This document shows, one piece after another, positions 25,801 through 32,544 of a DNA stretch of 32,544 bases. The stretch is from NCBI GenBank assembly GCA_003118195.1, contig BEXV01001039.1, forward strand, positions 89,975 through 122,518. The letters run 5' to 3'. The stretch is from Hemicentrotus pulcherrimus (lineage: Eukaryota; Echinodermata; Echinoidea; Camarodonta; Strongylocentrotidae). Made by a program: the position numbers and the translations under genes. How positions within the stretch are numbered: the first letter of the stretch is position 1; every line of letters starts with the position of its first letter. The notes beneath the pieces are model-generated. The model ran no database searches. It was not told the origin of the DNA and saw nothing but the letters and a program-made list of their open reading frames with translations.

Positions 25801-28592
25801 CTCTAGCATGCCGAGATGCATTCAAATTAGAAATGTAAGCTATATTGTTAGAGAAAATGAAACACCATCTATGGGTTAAGGTACTTTGTTGCAGTGACAT
25901 TAAAAGATTTATTCACTTGAAGTGACTCAGTAACATTGCTTCAGATTCTGAAACGAAATCCTGGATATAGCTCATGCTGCAATCATAATTATAAACCTAT
26001 AGGTCAGTCAGGAATCCCATGACTTTTACAAGCCGATCGCCTGTCTGATTATCAAGTTATTTATGATTGGAAATCTATTGGGGCAAATGATTATGGTGAA
26101 ACAGGTCACTCAAAGATTTTTACCTTTTTTTGCGGCACTGCATGATCATTTTAAAGTGCAATTTTTTTAGGGCTTCAATATTATACCATATCACAGACAC
26201 TGATAACACGTAGGGCCATGAATCTCAGATTTAACATTTTAAAACGATGCCTATAAATCTGGAGAGCCTGGCCTCTAATGTAAGTTATATGCTGTGTGTT
26301 GTTTGCAGGATGATGATAGTGAGGAAGGCACGGAGGAAGATAAGAGCTATAAGAAGTGGTTACTGGGCTCCTCTGAGATGGAGATAGAACCTCTACGATT
26401 TGAAGACAACCTTCAAAGTTACGATATAGGTAAGGATGCTGTAGATTGAGAAGGATTGAGAAGGAGAAGCATGCAGATCATTGCCAGGGTGATTTTGTCT
26501 TGTTCTACCTTGTCCTAATAATGAAGATAACATCTTACATTCTAATAAGTAAATACTGCGAAACGGATTTGATTTTAGCAAATATGTTGAGTAGAGGCTT
26601 TGATAGAGGTGTGATTTCTCTCTCTGTAGTTTGATGTTTGGTTGATTACATATTGTTTATCAGATCACCAATTTTGAATGCAAATTAATTGATGTGTGAA
26701 GCATTCAGTGGGGATCTCCCATCTTACTTTGAAATGATATGCAATATGAATGATTATATAATAATCAATAGATTGTATTTGTCGGAGAAATGCATGTACG
26801 CGCTGCTATCTGGATTGGAAATGCAAGGGCAAAATGATTTATTTGTGACCTTTTTCAAAATATGAAAATAACTCGTGGAAGAAAAGGAAAGTATCTTGGA
26901 AAGAAAGAGTCTCTCCTTTATAGTCACGACAATGTAACTTATGGAATGAATTTATTATTTTTTAAAACCAGATATGGTCCAAGATGCCAACAATCAAGAG
27001 GATAAAGAAACAGACAATGATGAACAATTCTTCAATGCCCTGGACTATGATGACGGCCAGACGAGTGATCGCTCCGTCACCTCTTTCTCCCTCCCTGACA
27101 TGGCCCTGGGTGCTGACGAAGACATGGGTTACCCTCGGCCCCCACCCAACCAGGACCGACCGGACCAAACAATCAGCAACCATGTGCCTCGGGGTTCAGC
27201 AGAAGAGGACACTGGTAGTGGTGGGCTAGATCTGGAGGGAGTCAAGAAAGAGAAGAAAAAACAACTAGTTTTCTTGACTGAGAAGGAAGCAACGTGTGAA
27301 GGACGTTTCCTGGAGAATCTTGCTGCCAAGGAGAAAAATAGATCAGAGATGGTGACAGGGGCTAGTGTAGAGGCTGCATCATCCGAGACCAAGACACCAA
27401 GAGATAGGCAAAGTTCAAGTAGAAGTGGTGAGAAACATGCTTTAATTGGTTGTTAAAGGGGTTGTACTACACATTCTCCAGTAACAATTGCTCCACAATC
27501 GTTTTCTTAAACTAGCTAAAACTTTCATTTCAACCCTTAACCCTATATAGCCCGGGCTATTTTGAAACAGCATAGCTTATGAGCCCCCCCCCCCCCTAAG
27601 ATCTTGGCTTTGAAACAGCCGATCGTCCAAACATTAATTTTCACTAAAAATATCCTTCAGACCATTTGAAATAATAAGACGGCAACAAAATTTGGAAAAG
27701 CCAGGTTATTCCTTATATTATCTGTTGTTTTAATAATTTCTCATGTATTTCTTTTTTAACTTATGTATTTTATGTTTTGTTGTTTTACTTCATTTCCAAC
27801 TATAATTCAACTATTTTGACCCCCCAAACAAACACCTTATCCACAAATAAGACCAAAGAACCAATGTTTTATCTCTTTTTTTATTGGTAAAGGATATTTC
27901 CATATGTTTTGTACACAAATCACAAAAATTAGCAATTCTTAAACTGACATGCAAAGACAAAAGGTCACATGACTTTGTAACTGTAGGTCCTTAAAAAAAA
28001 TTTGCTTCAAAAGATGCGGCATAAGACTGGAAATAAAAAATTCATAAAAAAATTCTCACAAAAAATGTAGGAGGGGCTTTTTAAGGCCCCCCCCCCCCCC
28101 TCTCCCAGCTATATAGGGTTAATCAAACTCTTAATGTAAGCTACGTAACCCTCTATTTTACTCCAAACTTAACCTTTCACCAACCTATAGGGTGAGTATC
28201 AAACAGATCTGAATATGATGCTAGCACTTAAAAATTATACATTTTTTTTGTGTTCTGGACTATATAAGTTTTATGATTTTTACCTCCCTGCCTTTTTCAT
28301 TGTAGGAAAGTCAAAGGTTCGCTCCCACACTGCACCAGCAACTACTTTGAAAGCAGGTGTTGCTTCACCGGGGGGTACCACTCCTAGGGCATCTGGAACC
28401 GGAGGAACAAGACAAAGTCGCAGGTCCAGGAGCACCAAGGGCCCTGGATGGGAACCACTGACCATGACGGCGCTCAACGATCACAAACCAGCCATTCAGC
28501 TGTTTGGAGGAGCTGACTTTGCTCATGGCAGTGAGTTCCTGTGGAAGCCAGTTCTATCCACTACTACCGCAGCTGCCACCAAAGGAACATAG
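13323..28592 (+). CDS. Nine-exon gene for an unrecognised coiled-coil protein (5' incomplete)
   Basis: Joining 13323-13487, 20667-20739, 21310-21617, 22584-22728, 23400-23575, 24068-24271, 26309-26429, 26972-27427 and 28306-28592 gives 644 codons plus TAG with no internal stop. All eight introns are GT-AG and all phases match. Residues 1-115 are Lys/Glu/Arg-rich and probably coiled coil. Residues 136-159 are four R-(R/K)-x-S hexapeptides. Residues 183-357 are more mixed and could fold. Residues 358-470 are acidic, and 550-600 are basic Ser/Arg/Thr-rich before a final segment with two Trp. There is no signal peptide or membrane segment in the visible part, so a soluble, probably cytoskeletal or scaffold role is possible, but that is inference. 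I recognise no family. The first visible exon begins in phase 0 behind a good acceptor, so earlier exons must exist. Confidence 0.8.
14161..14188 (-). other. Strong G-quadruplex motif (minus strand)
   Basis: On the minus strand there are five runs of three to five G separated by loops of only one or two bases. This fits the classic four-run quadruplex pattern with room to spare. The plus strand, which matches the transcript, is correspondingly C-rich, so any structure would form in the DNA template strand rather than in the RNA. Confidence 0.7.
14751..15185 (+). mobile_element. tRNA-derived SINE interrupted by a foldback element
   Basis: The 5' part has an A box (TGGCCTAGTGG, 14759-14769) and a B box-like GGTTTTGAAACC (14802-14813), spaced as in a tRNA. 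After the foldback element, the body seems to resume at 15097 with AGAGGACTTAAAGCC, GGTCCCCTGGTTG and TTACTTACAAGCATATA. The last motif is shared with the SINE copy at 8.8 kb. The copy is therefore read as one SINE split in two. SINE promoters are internal pol III promoters, and activity of this copy is unlikely. Confidence 0.65.
14844..15096. mobile_element. Foldback/MITE-like inverted-repeat element
   Basis: The left end CCTCAGTCACACCTTTGCG pairs with the right end at 15074-15096 with a single mismatch over 23 bases. A second inner block at about 14864-14887 pairs perfectly with 15007-15030. The right arm carries a 43-base insertion (15031-15073) between the two blocks. The centre is made of repeated TTGATATCAAGAA palindromes. 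No coding capacity is present. A target-site duplication is not clear, so the superfamily is unknown. Confidence 0.75.
15352..15733 (+). pseudogene. Decayed coding remnant with polyadenylation signal
   Basis: One frame from 15352 reads LLLEHVWYDQEVTSNFLVQ, hits a TGA at 15418, and continues in the same frame through NVADGEPVEAWTPIFLYCLV to a TAG near 15508. A second frame from about 15534 reads VGEDPHRVMINIPVSPGEEL and ends at TAA 15657-15659. An AATAAA follows at 15728. The order (protein-like sequence with stops and a frameshift, a stop, then a polyadenylation signal) suggests the 3' end of a retrocopied or transposon gene. I cannot name the parent. It does not splice in phase to exon A. 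Confidence 0.4.
16690..16860. repeat. Pyrimidine-rich (CT)n tract
   Basis: Impure CT-rich sequence with a near-perfect (CT)n core at about 16811-16844. The Ser/Leu-rich open frame crossing it is a low-complexity artefact. Confidence 0.85.
17920..18540 (+). repeat. G-poor CAT/ACC trinucleotide-like tract
   Basis: About 600 bases built from degenerate CAT, ACC and ATC triplets with very few G on the plus strand. The same short phrases (for example CATCATAACCACCA) recur at irregular spacing. This looks like an old, eroded trinucleotide repeat. His/Thr/Ile-rich open frames across it are artefacts. Confidence 0.75.
18569..18588. repeat. (TA)n microsatellite
   Basis: About ten TA units directly after the G-poor tract. 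Confidence 0.9.
20205..20370. repeat. GA-rich purine tract
   Basis: Impure GA repeat with poly-A interruptions near the 3' end of the long intron. On the minus strand it gives a Ser/Leu/Phe frame of no significance. Confidence 0.85.
20667..20739 (+). CDS. Exon B: helical linker (residues 56-80)
   Basis: The exon follows a pyrimidine tract ending TTTTCCAG and ends CTAG before GTAAAAAG. It starts in phase 0 and ends one base into a Gly codon. The peptide LRKSELQKKKETEEALLQIC continues the charged heptad-like pattern of exon A, which supports direct A-to-B splicing across the long intron. Confidence 0.8.
21310..21617 (+). CDS. Exon C: coiled coil, Gly/Ala linker and R-x-x-S array (residues 80-182)
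   Basis: The acceptor is GCTTTTCAG and the donor GAAGAG|GTTAGT. The exon completes the split Gly codon and ends in phase 0. The first third (EEQLTRRAQERAAERKKQKD) continues the basic/acidic helix. A Gly/Ala/Glu-rich flexible stretch follows, then the four-copy hexapeptide array, then an acidic end with DAIQEE. The linker and array are probably disordered. Confidence 0.85.
21477..21548 (+). repeat. Four tandem 18-bp coding repeats (R-R/K-x-S hexapeptides)
   Basis: Four successive in-frame 18-base units encode RRLSTD, RRLSID, RKLSTD and RRMSED. Each contains the R-(R/K)-x-S pattern recognised by basophilic kinases such as PKA. The units differ by few bases, so the array arose by recent tandem duplication and may vary in copy number between individuals. 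Confidence 0.9.
21970..22568 (+). repeat. Direct duplication of about 300 bp joined at a single N
   Basis: Copy 1 (21970-22269) and copy 2 (22271-22568) start with the same TAAATGTAGGAATTATATC and align along their full length, with scattered substitutions and small length changes, for instance in the TAG triplet run. They meet exactly at the only ambiguous base here, an N at 22270. The simplest reading is an assembly join of two contig ends carrying different alleles, not a true tandem repeat. The intron is then really about 300 bp shorter. Confidence 0.85.
22584..22728 (+). CDS. Exon D: conserved-looking segment (residues 183-231)
   Basis: The acceptor is TTTCTGATTAG and the donor GGAG|GTAAGG. 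It starts in phase 0 and ends in phase 1. The peptide includes FFDELPLHKQRLYNLFGQEE and YYLHPRIEPERRKVIRIPN, with a balanced mix of aromatic, hydrophobic and charged residues unlike the flanking low-complexity parts. That suggests the start of a folded region. The acceptor lies 15 bases behind the N-joined duplication. Confidence 0.85.
23050..23336. mobile_element. MITE with long terminal inverted repeats
   Basis: The left arm (23050-23108) begins GGTGGCATTCTCGAAAG and the right arm (23269-23336) ends CTTTCGAGAATACCACC. The two arms pair over most of about 60 bases, including the inner GGAATGCCAAGTGTC block. The 160-base centre is AT-rich and non-coding. A possible two-base CA duplication flanks it but is weak evidence. 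Superfamily not assigned. Confidence 0.8.
23400..23575 (+). CDS. Exon E: conserved-looking segment (residues 231-289)
   Basis: The acceptor is TTAATTACAG and the donor CTGAG|GTAAGT, a near-ideal match. The exon completes the split Gly codon from exon D and ends in phase 0. The peptide includes AGAHTLWSTLRDRSQVKLKY and PLELKDAYGAFVRECLTKNK, probably part of the same folded region as exons D and F. Confidence 0.88.
24068..24271 (+). CDS. Exon F: conserved-looking segment (residues 290-357)
   Basis: Exactly 68 codons, phase 0 at both ends, ending CAAGTG before GTAAGTA. The peptide includes ETQRRMELMYRAALANED and NNFEGHEGPLRYLPSWLQV, with an aromatic/Pro-rich end. The acceptor CATGATAAG has a weak pyrimidine tract. 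An alternative AG 75 bases upstream (TCTAGCAG) would bring in an in-frame TAA and is rejected. A mariner-like MITE begins at intron position +8. Confidence 0.85.
24279..24437. mobile_element. Mariner-like MITE directly behind a splice donor
   Basis: The ends CAGTCAAACCTG and CAGGTTTCAATG are inverted repeats matching at ten of twelve positions, and TA flanks both sides (24277-24278 and 24438-24439). A TA target duplication is the hallmark of Tc1/mariner-type insertion. At 159 bases it has no transposase. The left TA is positions +6 and +7 of the intron, so the element sits against the GTAAGTA donor without destroying it. Confidence 0.75.
24790..25720. mobile_element. Non-autonomous hAT element
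   Basis: Perfect 10-base terminal inverted repeats (TAGTGCTGTA and TACAGCACTA) are flanked by a perfect 8-base direct repeat GTTTGGGC (24782-24789 and 25721-25728). An 8-bp target duplication is diagnostic of hAT transposons. Both subterminal regions are packed with GTTCGG/CCGAAC motifs, as expected for transposase binding arrays. No open frame resembles a hAT transposase, so it is an internally deleted copy of 931 bases. The intact target duplication suggests a fairly young insertion. Confidence 0.9.
26309..26429 (+). CDS. Exon G: acidic segment (residues 358-398)
   Basis: The acceptor is GTTGTTTGCAG and the donor GATATAG|GTAAGG. Phase 0 to phase 1. It begins DDDSEEGTEED and continues SYKKWLLGSSEMEIEPLRF. 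The acidic opening followed by a short hydrophobic/Trp motif could be a binding motif in a disordered region. Confidence 0.85.
26430..26971 (+). other. Intron without identifiable elements
   Basis: GT-AG intron of 542 bases. Nothing is recognisable inside. The plus-strand open frame at its start reads through the donor and is not exon. Confidence 0.7.
26972..27427 (+). CDS. Exon H: long acidic, low-complexity exon (residues 398-550)
   Basis: The acceptor is AAAACCAG and the donor AGAAGTG|GTGAGA. It completes an Asp codon and ends in phase 1. The largest exon here, it is Asp/Glu/Gln/Asn-rich at first (EDKETDNDEQFFNALDYDD), then Pro/Gly-rich, then Lys-rich (EGVKKEKKKQLVFLTEKEA). It is probably mostly disordered, with a short helix near FLENLAAKEKNR. 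The sequence ends Ser/Arg-rich and flows into exon I. Confidence 0.88.
27541..28118. mobile_element. PiggyBac-like non-autonomous TTAA element
   Basis: The left end CCCTATATAGC and right end GCTATATAGGG are a perfect 11-base inverted repeat, each bordered by TTAA (27537-27540 and 28119-28122). TTAA target duplication with CCC...GGG termini is characteristic of piggyBac transposons. The 578-base interior is non-coding and contains two C homopolymers of 13 (27584-27596) and 14 (28087-28100) bases. Such homopolymers are prone to sequencing error. Confidence 0.75.
28306..28592 (+). CDS. Exon I: basic tail and terminal segment (residues 550-644), stop TAG
   Basis: The acceptor is TTTTTCATTGTAG. 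The exon completes a Gly codon and runs to TAG at 28590. The first half is Ser/Thr/Gly/Arg-rich with a basic cluster RQSRRSRSTKG. The last part (WEPLTMTALNDHKPAIQLF, then a second Trp before PVLSTTTAAATKGT) looks conserved. The basic stretch could bind nucleic acid, tubulin or acidic partners, but no family match supports any choice. Confidence 0.87.
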
Positions 28593-30668
28593 CAGACACT
28601 GGGGGAGAGGAGTAGGTGAAGCATTTGGTACTGTTAGTAAGGACTGTTAGTAAGGAAGATAAATTTGATTAAAGATAATACAAAGTTTTGGTATGGGGTC
28701 ATGAATTTGGTTCAAATGAACATATTGGAAGCATATGCGATCCAACAATATTCAGTGATTGTTGTCGCGGTTGAAATTGAGTCTAAAGTTATAAAAATTG
28801 TTAATTATAAACTCTTTGTGTTGTATAGCTCCCTCTCAAGGTCAAGATATTACTTAAGCTATGAAACTATGTTTTGTGACTAAAATTGACTGATTAGCTA
28901 TTCCCGTTGGGAAATTAAATATCACAACTTCATATTCTGAGATTTTCATGGTTGCAGCTACCATTGTACGGCCATAGACGCTATTTGAAATTTATCAAAA
29001 TTTACAGGGAGCACCGGTAAATGTTTATATTCAATTTTTCTTGAAAGCAGAAGTGTTTTAGAGGCAAAATTTTCTAGTGCTTATAATACATCCACAGGGG
29101 CATTCAAATATATCAAAAATTGTAAAGAATCACTGTCCACCCAATTTTCAAAATTTCCCAAAACTTTGTATTACCTTTAACAATCAAAGTTATTCAGCCA
29201 TGAATTGAGGAATGTGGTGTAAATACCACTAATTTCATGTTATGAAAAGCCCAACAATCTTAAATGTCAATTTAATGTGTCAAAACAGCATTGTGAAAGA
29301 GTTGATGATGCCAGCTGTATAAAAATAACAAAAGTACTTTTATTGTATTCCTTCCAAATGATGTTATTGTGAAGTAAGATGCTCAATGTACCCTAGAACA
29401 GCATACTGAACAAACATTTGAGGACAATGTATTTCCATAGTTTTTTTTCAGACTAAATGAGCATTGAGCAAGGACGGAATTCAGACATATAAATGATAGT
29501 CTAAAAGCATAGCTATAAACATGATTTGGATCACTGTTGGAAACCACTATATGCTCATTACCTACATCACAGAGATAACAAATAGTTCAGAAGGAAAGTA
29601 GGATAGAAAGTCACAAAAAATTTGGCTTAATATTGTTGCTTTTTACACTGTCATATGTACAGGATCAGTACATGGTTTTATTGATTGCTGTTGTTTCTGA
29701 TCCAAAGGCACTCAGTTCAAATCAAAATCTCCAAGAAGGGTTTGTTAATGTTATAAATATCTTTGTCTTTCAATTATATAAGGAGTATACCACTCTTAAT
29801 ATTCCGTCCGTAATTTTAGTTGCTCTTCCAAGTTTTGAATACAGACCAGCATCAAATGTTTTCCATTTGTTAATATTTCAACAAATGTAAAGTATATATA
29901 TGTATATTTTGTAAATATATTTTAAATAGTTATATATTTCTAAATCATCAACTCTTCGTGTACAGGATAAAGAAATGTAAAGATCAAGCATGAGAATGAG
30001 AAATGCGCATTTATGTCACGCCATGTCATGAATGTTTTTTGTAGTTTGCAGTGTAGACCATATCCCACTTGGCTGTATATCATTTAAAATAACTTTAGGC
30101 AAAATTCATTCTAATTTGTTGGTTTGTTATGTTGATCTTTGGGGGAAATAGTTGCACACTCTATTTGCTTTTTAGTTGATTCTATTTATAGAATCAATTG
30201 GTGTTTATTATGAAAACTTGTTCCATACTTTTACAACAACAAAACATCAGTTCCATTCATTTGTTAGAGGTAATATCTTATTCCTGGATTTCTTTATGAA
30301 TGATTATCAGTTCACAATCTGTTCATAAAGAAACAATATGCCTGTATTTTGTATTGACATATCCCAATGAACATCCGTTCTCTTTCTGAAATTAGAGTTG
30401 AATACAAAATACAGGGCAATATCCTTTGCTCTAGTTAGGAGGTCAAAAAGTTACAAAACCAATTGATAAACTAAAACTATAAGCAAATCTATTTTACCAT
30501 TTAATGATATCACCAGTTTAATTGTATGTAATAATGTCTTTAATACATTTCACTTCTTTTGTTTGTAAGTTATGTTTGTTATTCATCATGATTTCATTAC
30601 AATTGTATATGCCACTCTACTTTGTTACGAGTTTAGTTTTTGAATAAAGTTGTACAGAGTTAAACCAC
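28593..30668 (+). other. Probable 3' UTR of the nine-exon gene
   Basis: AT-rich, non-coding sequence from the TAG to just past the AATAAA at 30643. No earlier canonical AATAAA with a convincing downstream GU-rich element was found, so a long 3' UTR of about 2 kb is the best guess. Part of it could instead be intergenic if an atypical signal is used earlier. Confidence 0.5.
30643..30648 (+). terminator. Polyadenylation signal AATAAA
   Basis: Canonical hexamer followed at about 45 bases by a TGATGTTTGATGTTAG-type GU-rich stretch (30690-30718), the usual downstream element. It is the best candidate end of the nine-exon transcript. Confidence 0.55.
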
Positions 30669-30889
30669 ATTCTGGAATTCAATGAGTACTCTGATGTTTG
30701 ATGTTAGAGATGTTTGATGACAAGAGAGCGATCGATGCAGGGATAGGCAGACAAAGGTAGAAATACATGGCGAGAAGAAGGGGTGAGGACATTTAAAGAG
30801 TTTGAGGAGGTAGTGAGAGGAGAGATGACCAGAAGGGAGAAAGAGAAAAGGAAATGGGGAGAGAGAGAGAGAGCGGTAAAAACAGAGGG

Positions 30890-31424
30890 GAGATGAAGGA
30901 TGAGACATGAAGCTGGTGGAAAGAGGAAGGGGAGACTTGCATGGAGGAGACAAAAAAATAAAATATTGAGAGAGAAAGAATGAGGTAGAAACATGTATGG
31001 ATTCTCATAGAGAGGGAGAGCTGAAGAGTGAGAGTAAAAGAGAGAGAGAGAGAGAAAGAATAATGAAAATCGGTAAACACACACACTGATATATTGATAT
31101 CAATAGAGAGAGAAAGGAGAAGAAAAAAGGAGTAATAAGAATCGCTATANGAGATGGAGGATGAGACATGAAGCTGGAGGAAAGAGGAAGGGAAGACTTG
31201 CATGGAGGAGACAACAGCAACAACAACAACATAAAATATTGAGAGAGAAAGAGGGAGGTAGAAACATGTATGGATTCTCATAGAGAGGGAGAGCTGAAGA
31301 GTGAGAGTAAAAGAGAGAAAGAGAGAAAGAATAATGAAAATTGGTAAACACACACACACTGATATATTGATATCAATAGAGAGAGAAAGGAGAAGAAAAA
31401 AAAGGAGTAATAAGAATCGTTATA
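30890..31424 (+). repeat. Second direct duplication joined at a single N
   Basis: Copy 1 (30890-31149) and copy 2 (31151-31424) both begin with GAGATG(A/G)AGGATGAGACAT and run in parallel. They differ by substitutions and microsatellite length, for instance a poly-A run against a (CAA)n run and different (CA)n lengths. They meet at the N at 31150. As with the intron duplication, this is best explained by two allelic contig ends placed end to end. The region is GA-rich, and Ser/Leu frames on the minus strand are artefacts. Confidence 0.85.
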
Positions 31425-32243
31425 CACACAGATGAATTGATATTAATATGTAAGGAAACATGAATATGTAAGAGAAACATGAATAAAAAGGGACAGATAT
31501 CTAATTTTGTTGTAATATTATAATGTGATGACGACATTATAGGATACTAAAATATAAAATGGGAAAGTTATCATATCATTGCCTCACAAACAGTAGGATA
31601 AACAAAACGGGGTCGATAAACAAAAAACATCTACGAGAGTTAGTGAAACTAATTTAGGTGTCGTTTTATTTAAATCGTTCAAAAAAGAAGTCAAATTTCA
31701 GTGAACGAAATAATGTTAGCATTTCAAACAACCTTATATACCCATGTAAACGTAGAATGGCCCGGCAAGAAGAGGTCCTCTTTTTTGTCAATATGCTGAG
31801 TATTATAATATATAAACTTTGGGAAAGTATATTGCTTTGATTTTCTCGAAATACAAAACAACATTTACCACAAAAGAATTGCTTAACACGGCCCGTAATA
31901 TTTCATAGTATGACCGTTAGGTTTCCGGACTCATAAATTTTAAGCGGGACAATACATGTGCATCTAAGCTCGCATAAATCATTGGTTTTGAAAGCTAGCT
32001 CTCGCTTTCGATATGAATTTTACGCGGGATCAAAGGTTGATCTTTATGTTTACTTAGTCAACCATTCGCCTGGCTCTTATTATTATACACAATAGCAAAT
32101 ATTTTCTAAATATGAATTGTTCTTAAACTTGCTTGTGGCCGACACGCACAAACGATTTCAATCATCTACCCTTTACAGATCCACAACTTATTTGCAGACT
32201 TTGGAAGCTTCAACGGGTGGTAGGAAAGCTCAGAGTGGGAAAA
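31425..32243 (+). promoter_or_regulatory. Intergenic region with probable promoter and 5' UTR of the TEX264-like gene
   Basis: AT-rich up to about 31890, then richer in CpG (CCCGTAA, AAGCGGGAC, TTACGCGGGATC) in the last 350 bases before the ATG. The change in composition suggests promoter and leader sequence, but no TATA box or initiator can be fixed with confidence. The transcription start is unknown. Confidence 0.35.
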
Positions 32244-32504
32244 ATGGCTGATTTCTTGTGTAGTTATTGCGTAGGCATCGCAGCCAGTTTGATCATAGTA
32301 TGGATTCTGGTCTCCATCTTGGCTTACAACGGTTTGTTTCACCGCGTGGTCGTGAGGAAACTATCAAACCCTGTTGGGAAGCTTCGAGTGGCGTACCTGT
32401 ACAATACGGGGCCATATCGAAACTGCGGACCACTTTTCGGCCGGGTTAAACGTGTGTCGCCTCATGCGCGATGTATGGGCATCTATTACGACGACCCAAA
32501 GACG
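32244..32504 (+). CDS. TEX264: TEX264-like ER-phagy receptor, exon 1 (N-terminal 87 residues)
   Basis: ATG at 32244 has a good start context (GGGAAAAATGG, A at -3 and G at +4) and the frame runs 87 codons to ACG|GTAAGT, phase 0. Residues 9-30 form a hydrophobic anchor (VGIAASLIIVWILVSILAYN) near the N-terminus, followed by a basic stretch. The motifs KLRVAYLYNTGPY, GPLF and GIYYDDPKT match in order the vertebrate TEX264 pattern of VAY, G-Y, G-LF, then a YYD-P motif. TEX264 is a single-pass ER membrane protein that links ER fragments to LC3/GABARAP for autophagy through a C-terminal LIR. The rest of the domain and the LIR lie beyond the window. Family assignment rests on recalled motifs. Confidence 0.82.
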
Positions 32505-32544
32505 GTAAGTATGTTACGTGGGCCATGTCCACAATGCCCCCCCC
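32505..32544 (+). other. Start of TEX264-like intron 1, ending in a C run
   Basis: The donor is GTAAGTATG, and the window closes in eight C residues (32537-32544). The run is probably a homopolymer that continues, or a sequence edge. Confidence 0.7.

Noticed and set aside
30660..31359. Minus-strand open frames of up to 188 codons rich in Ser, Leu and Phe
   Set aside because: They are translations of GA-rich repeat DNA, cross the N at 31150 and repeat themselves because the DNA is duplicated there.

Overview
This is animal nuclear DNA. It is AT-rich, has long spliceosomal introns with GT-AG borders, tRNA-derived SINEs, cut-and-paste transposon relics and many GA/CT microsatellites. Two direct duplications are each joined at a single N. 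They look like unmerged alleles of a very heterozygous diploid. This pattern, plus SINE-like sequence of a kind I associate with echinoderms, makes a marine invertebrate deuterostome such as a sea urchin my best guess. The species assignment is inference. I see no bacterial genes, CRISPR array, virus or rRNA.

Layout. Bases 1-13322 contain no gene I can defend. They hold microsatellites, SINE and retroelement tails, an A-rich SINE tail near 8.9-9.1 kb, and a broken coding-like stretch at about 6.43-7.29 kb. From 13323 to 28592 the + strand carries nine exons of one gene. All junctions are GT-AG and phase-consistent, giving 644 codons plus a stop. The gene's 5' end was not found. The protein is hydrophilic: a charged coiled-coil N-terminal part, four tandem R-(R/K)-x-S hexapeptides, a more compact middle, an acidic stretch and a basic Ser/Arg tail ending in a Trp-containing segment. 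I do not recognise the family. A 3' UTR of about 2 kb follows, ending near an AATAAA at 30643.

The introns are full of transposon insertions: a SINE split by a foldback element (14.75-15.18 kb), a decayed coding remnant (15.35-15.73 kb), a long-TIR MITE (23.05-23.34 kb), a mariner-like MITE starting at intron position +8, directly behind the splice donor (24.28-24.44 kb), a non-autonomous hAT element with a perfect 8-bp target duplication (24.79-25.72 kb), and a piggyBac-like TTAA element (27.54-28.12 kb).

After an intergenic gap rich in GA repeats, which includes the second N-joined duplication, the window ends in exon 1 of a TEX264-like gene (32244-32504). This encodes an N-terminal membrane anchor and the start of the conserved domain of an ER-phagy receptor. 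The two genes lie in tandem on the + strand. Nothing in the sequence shows that they work together.
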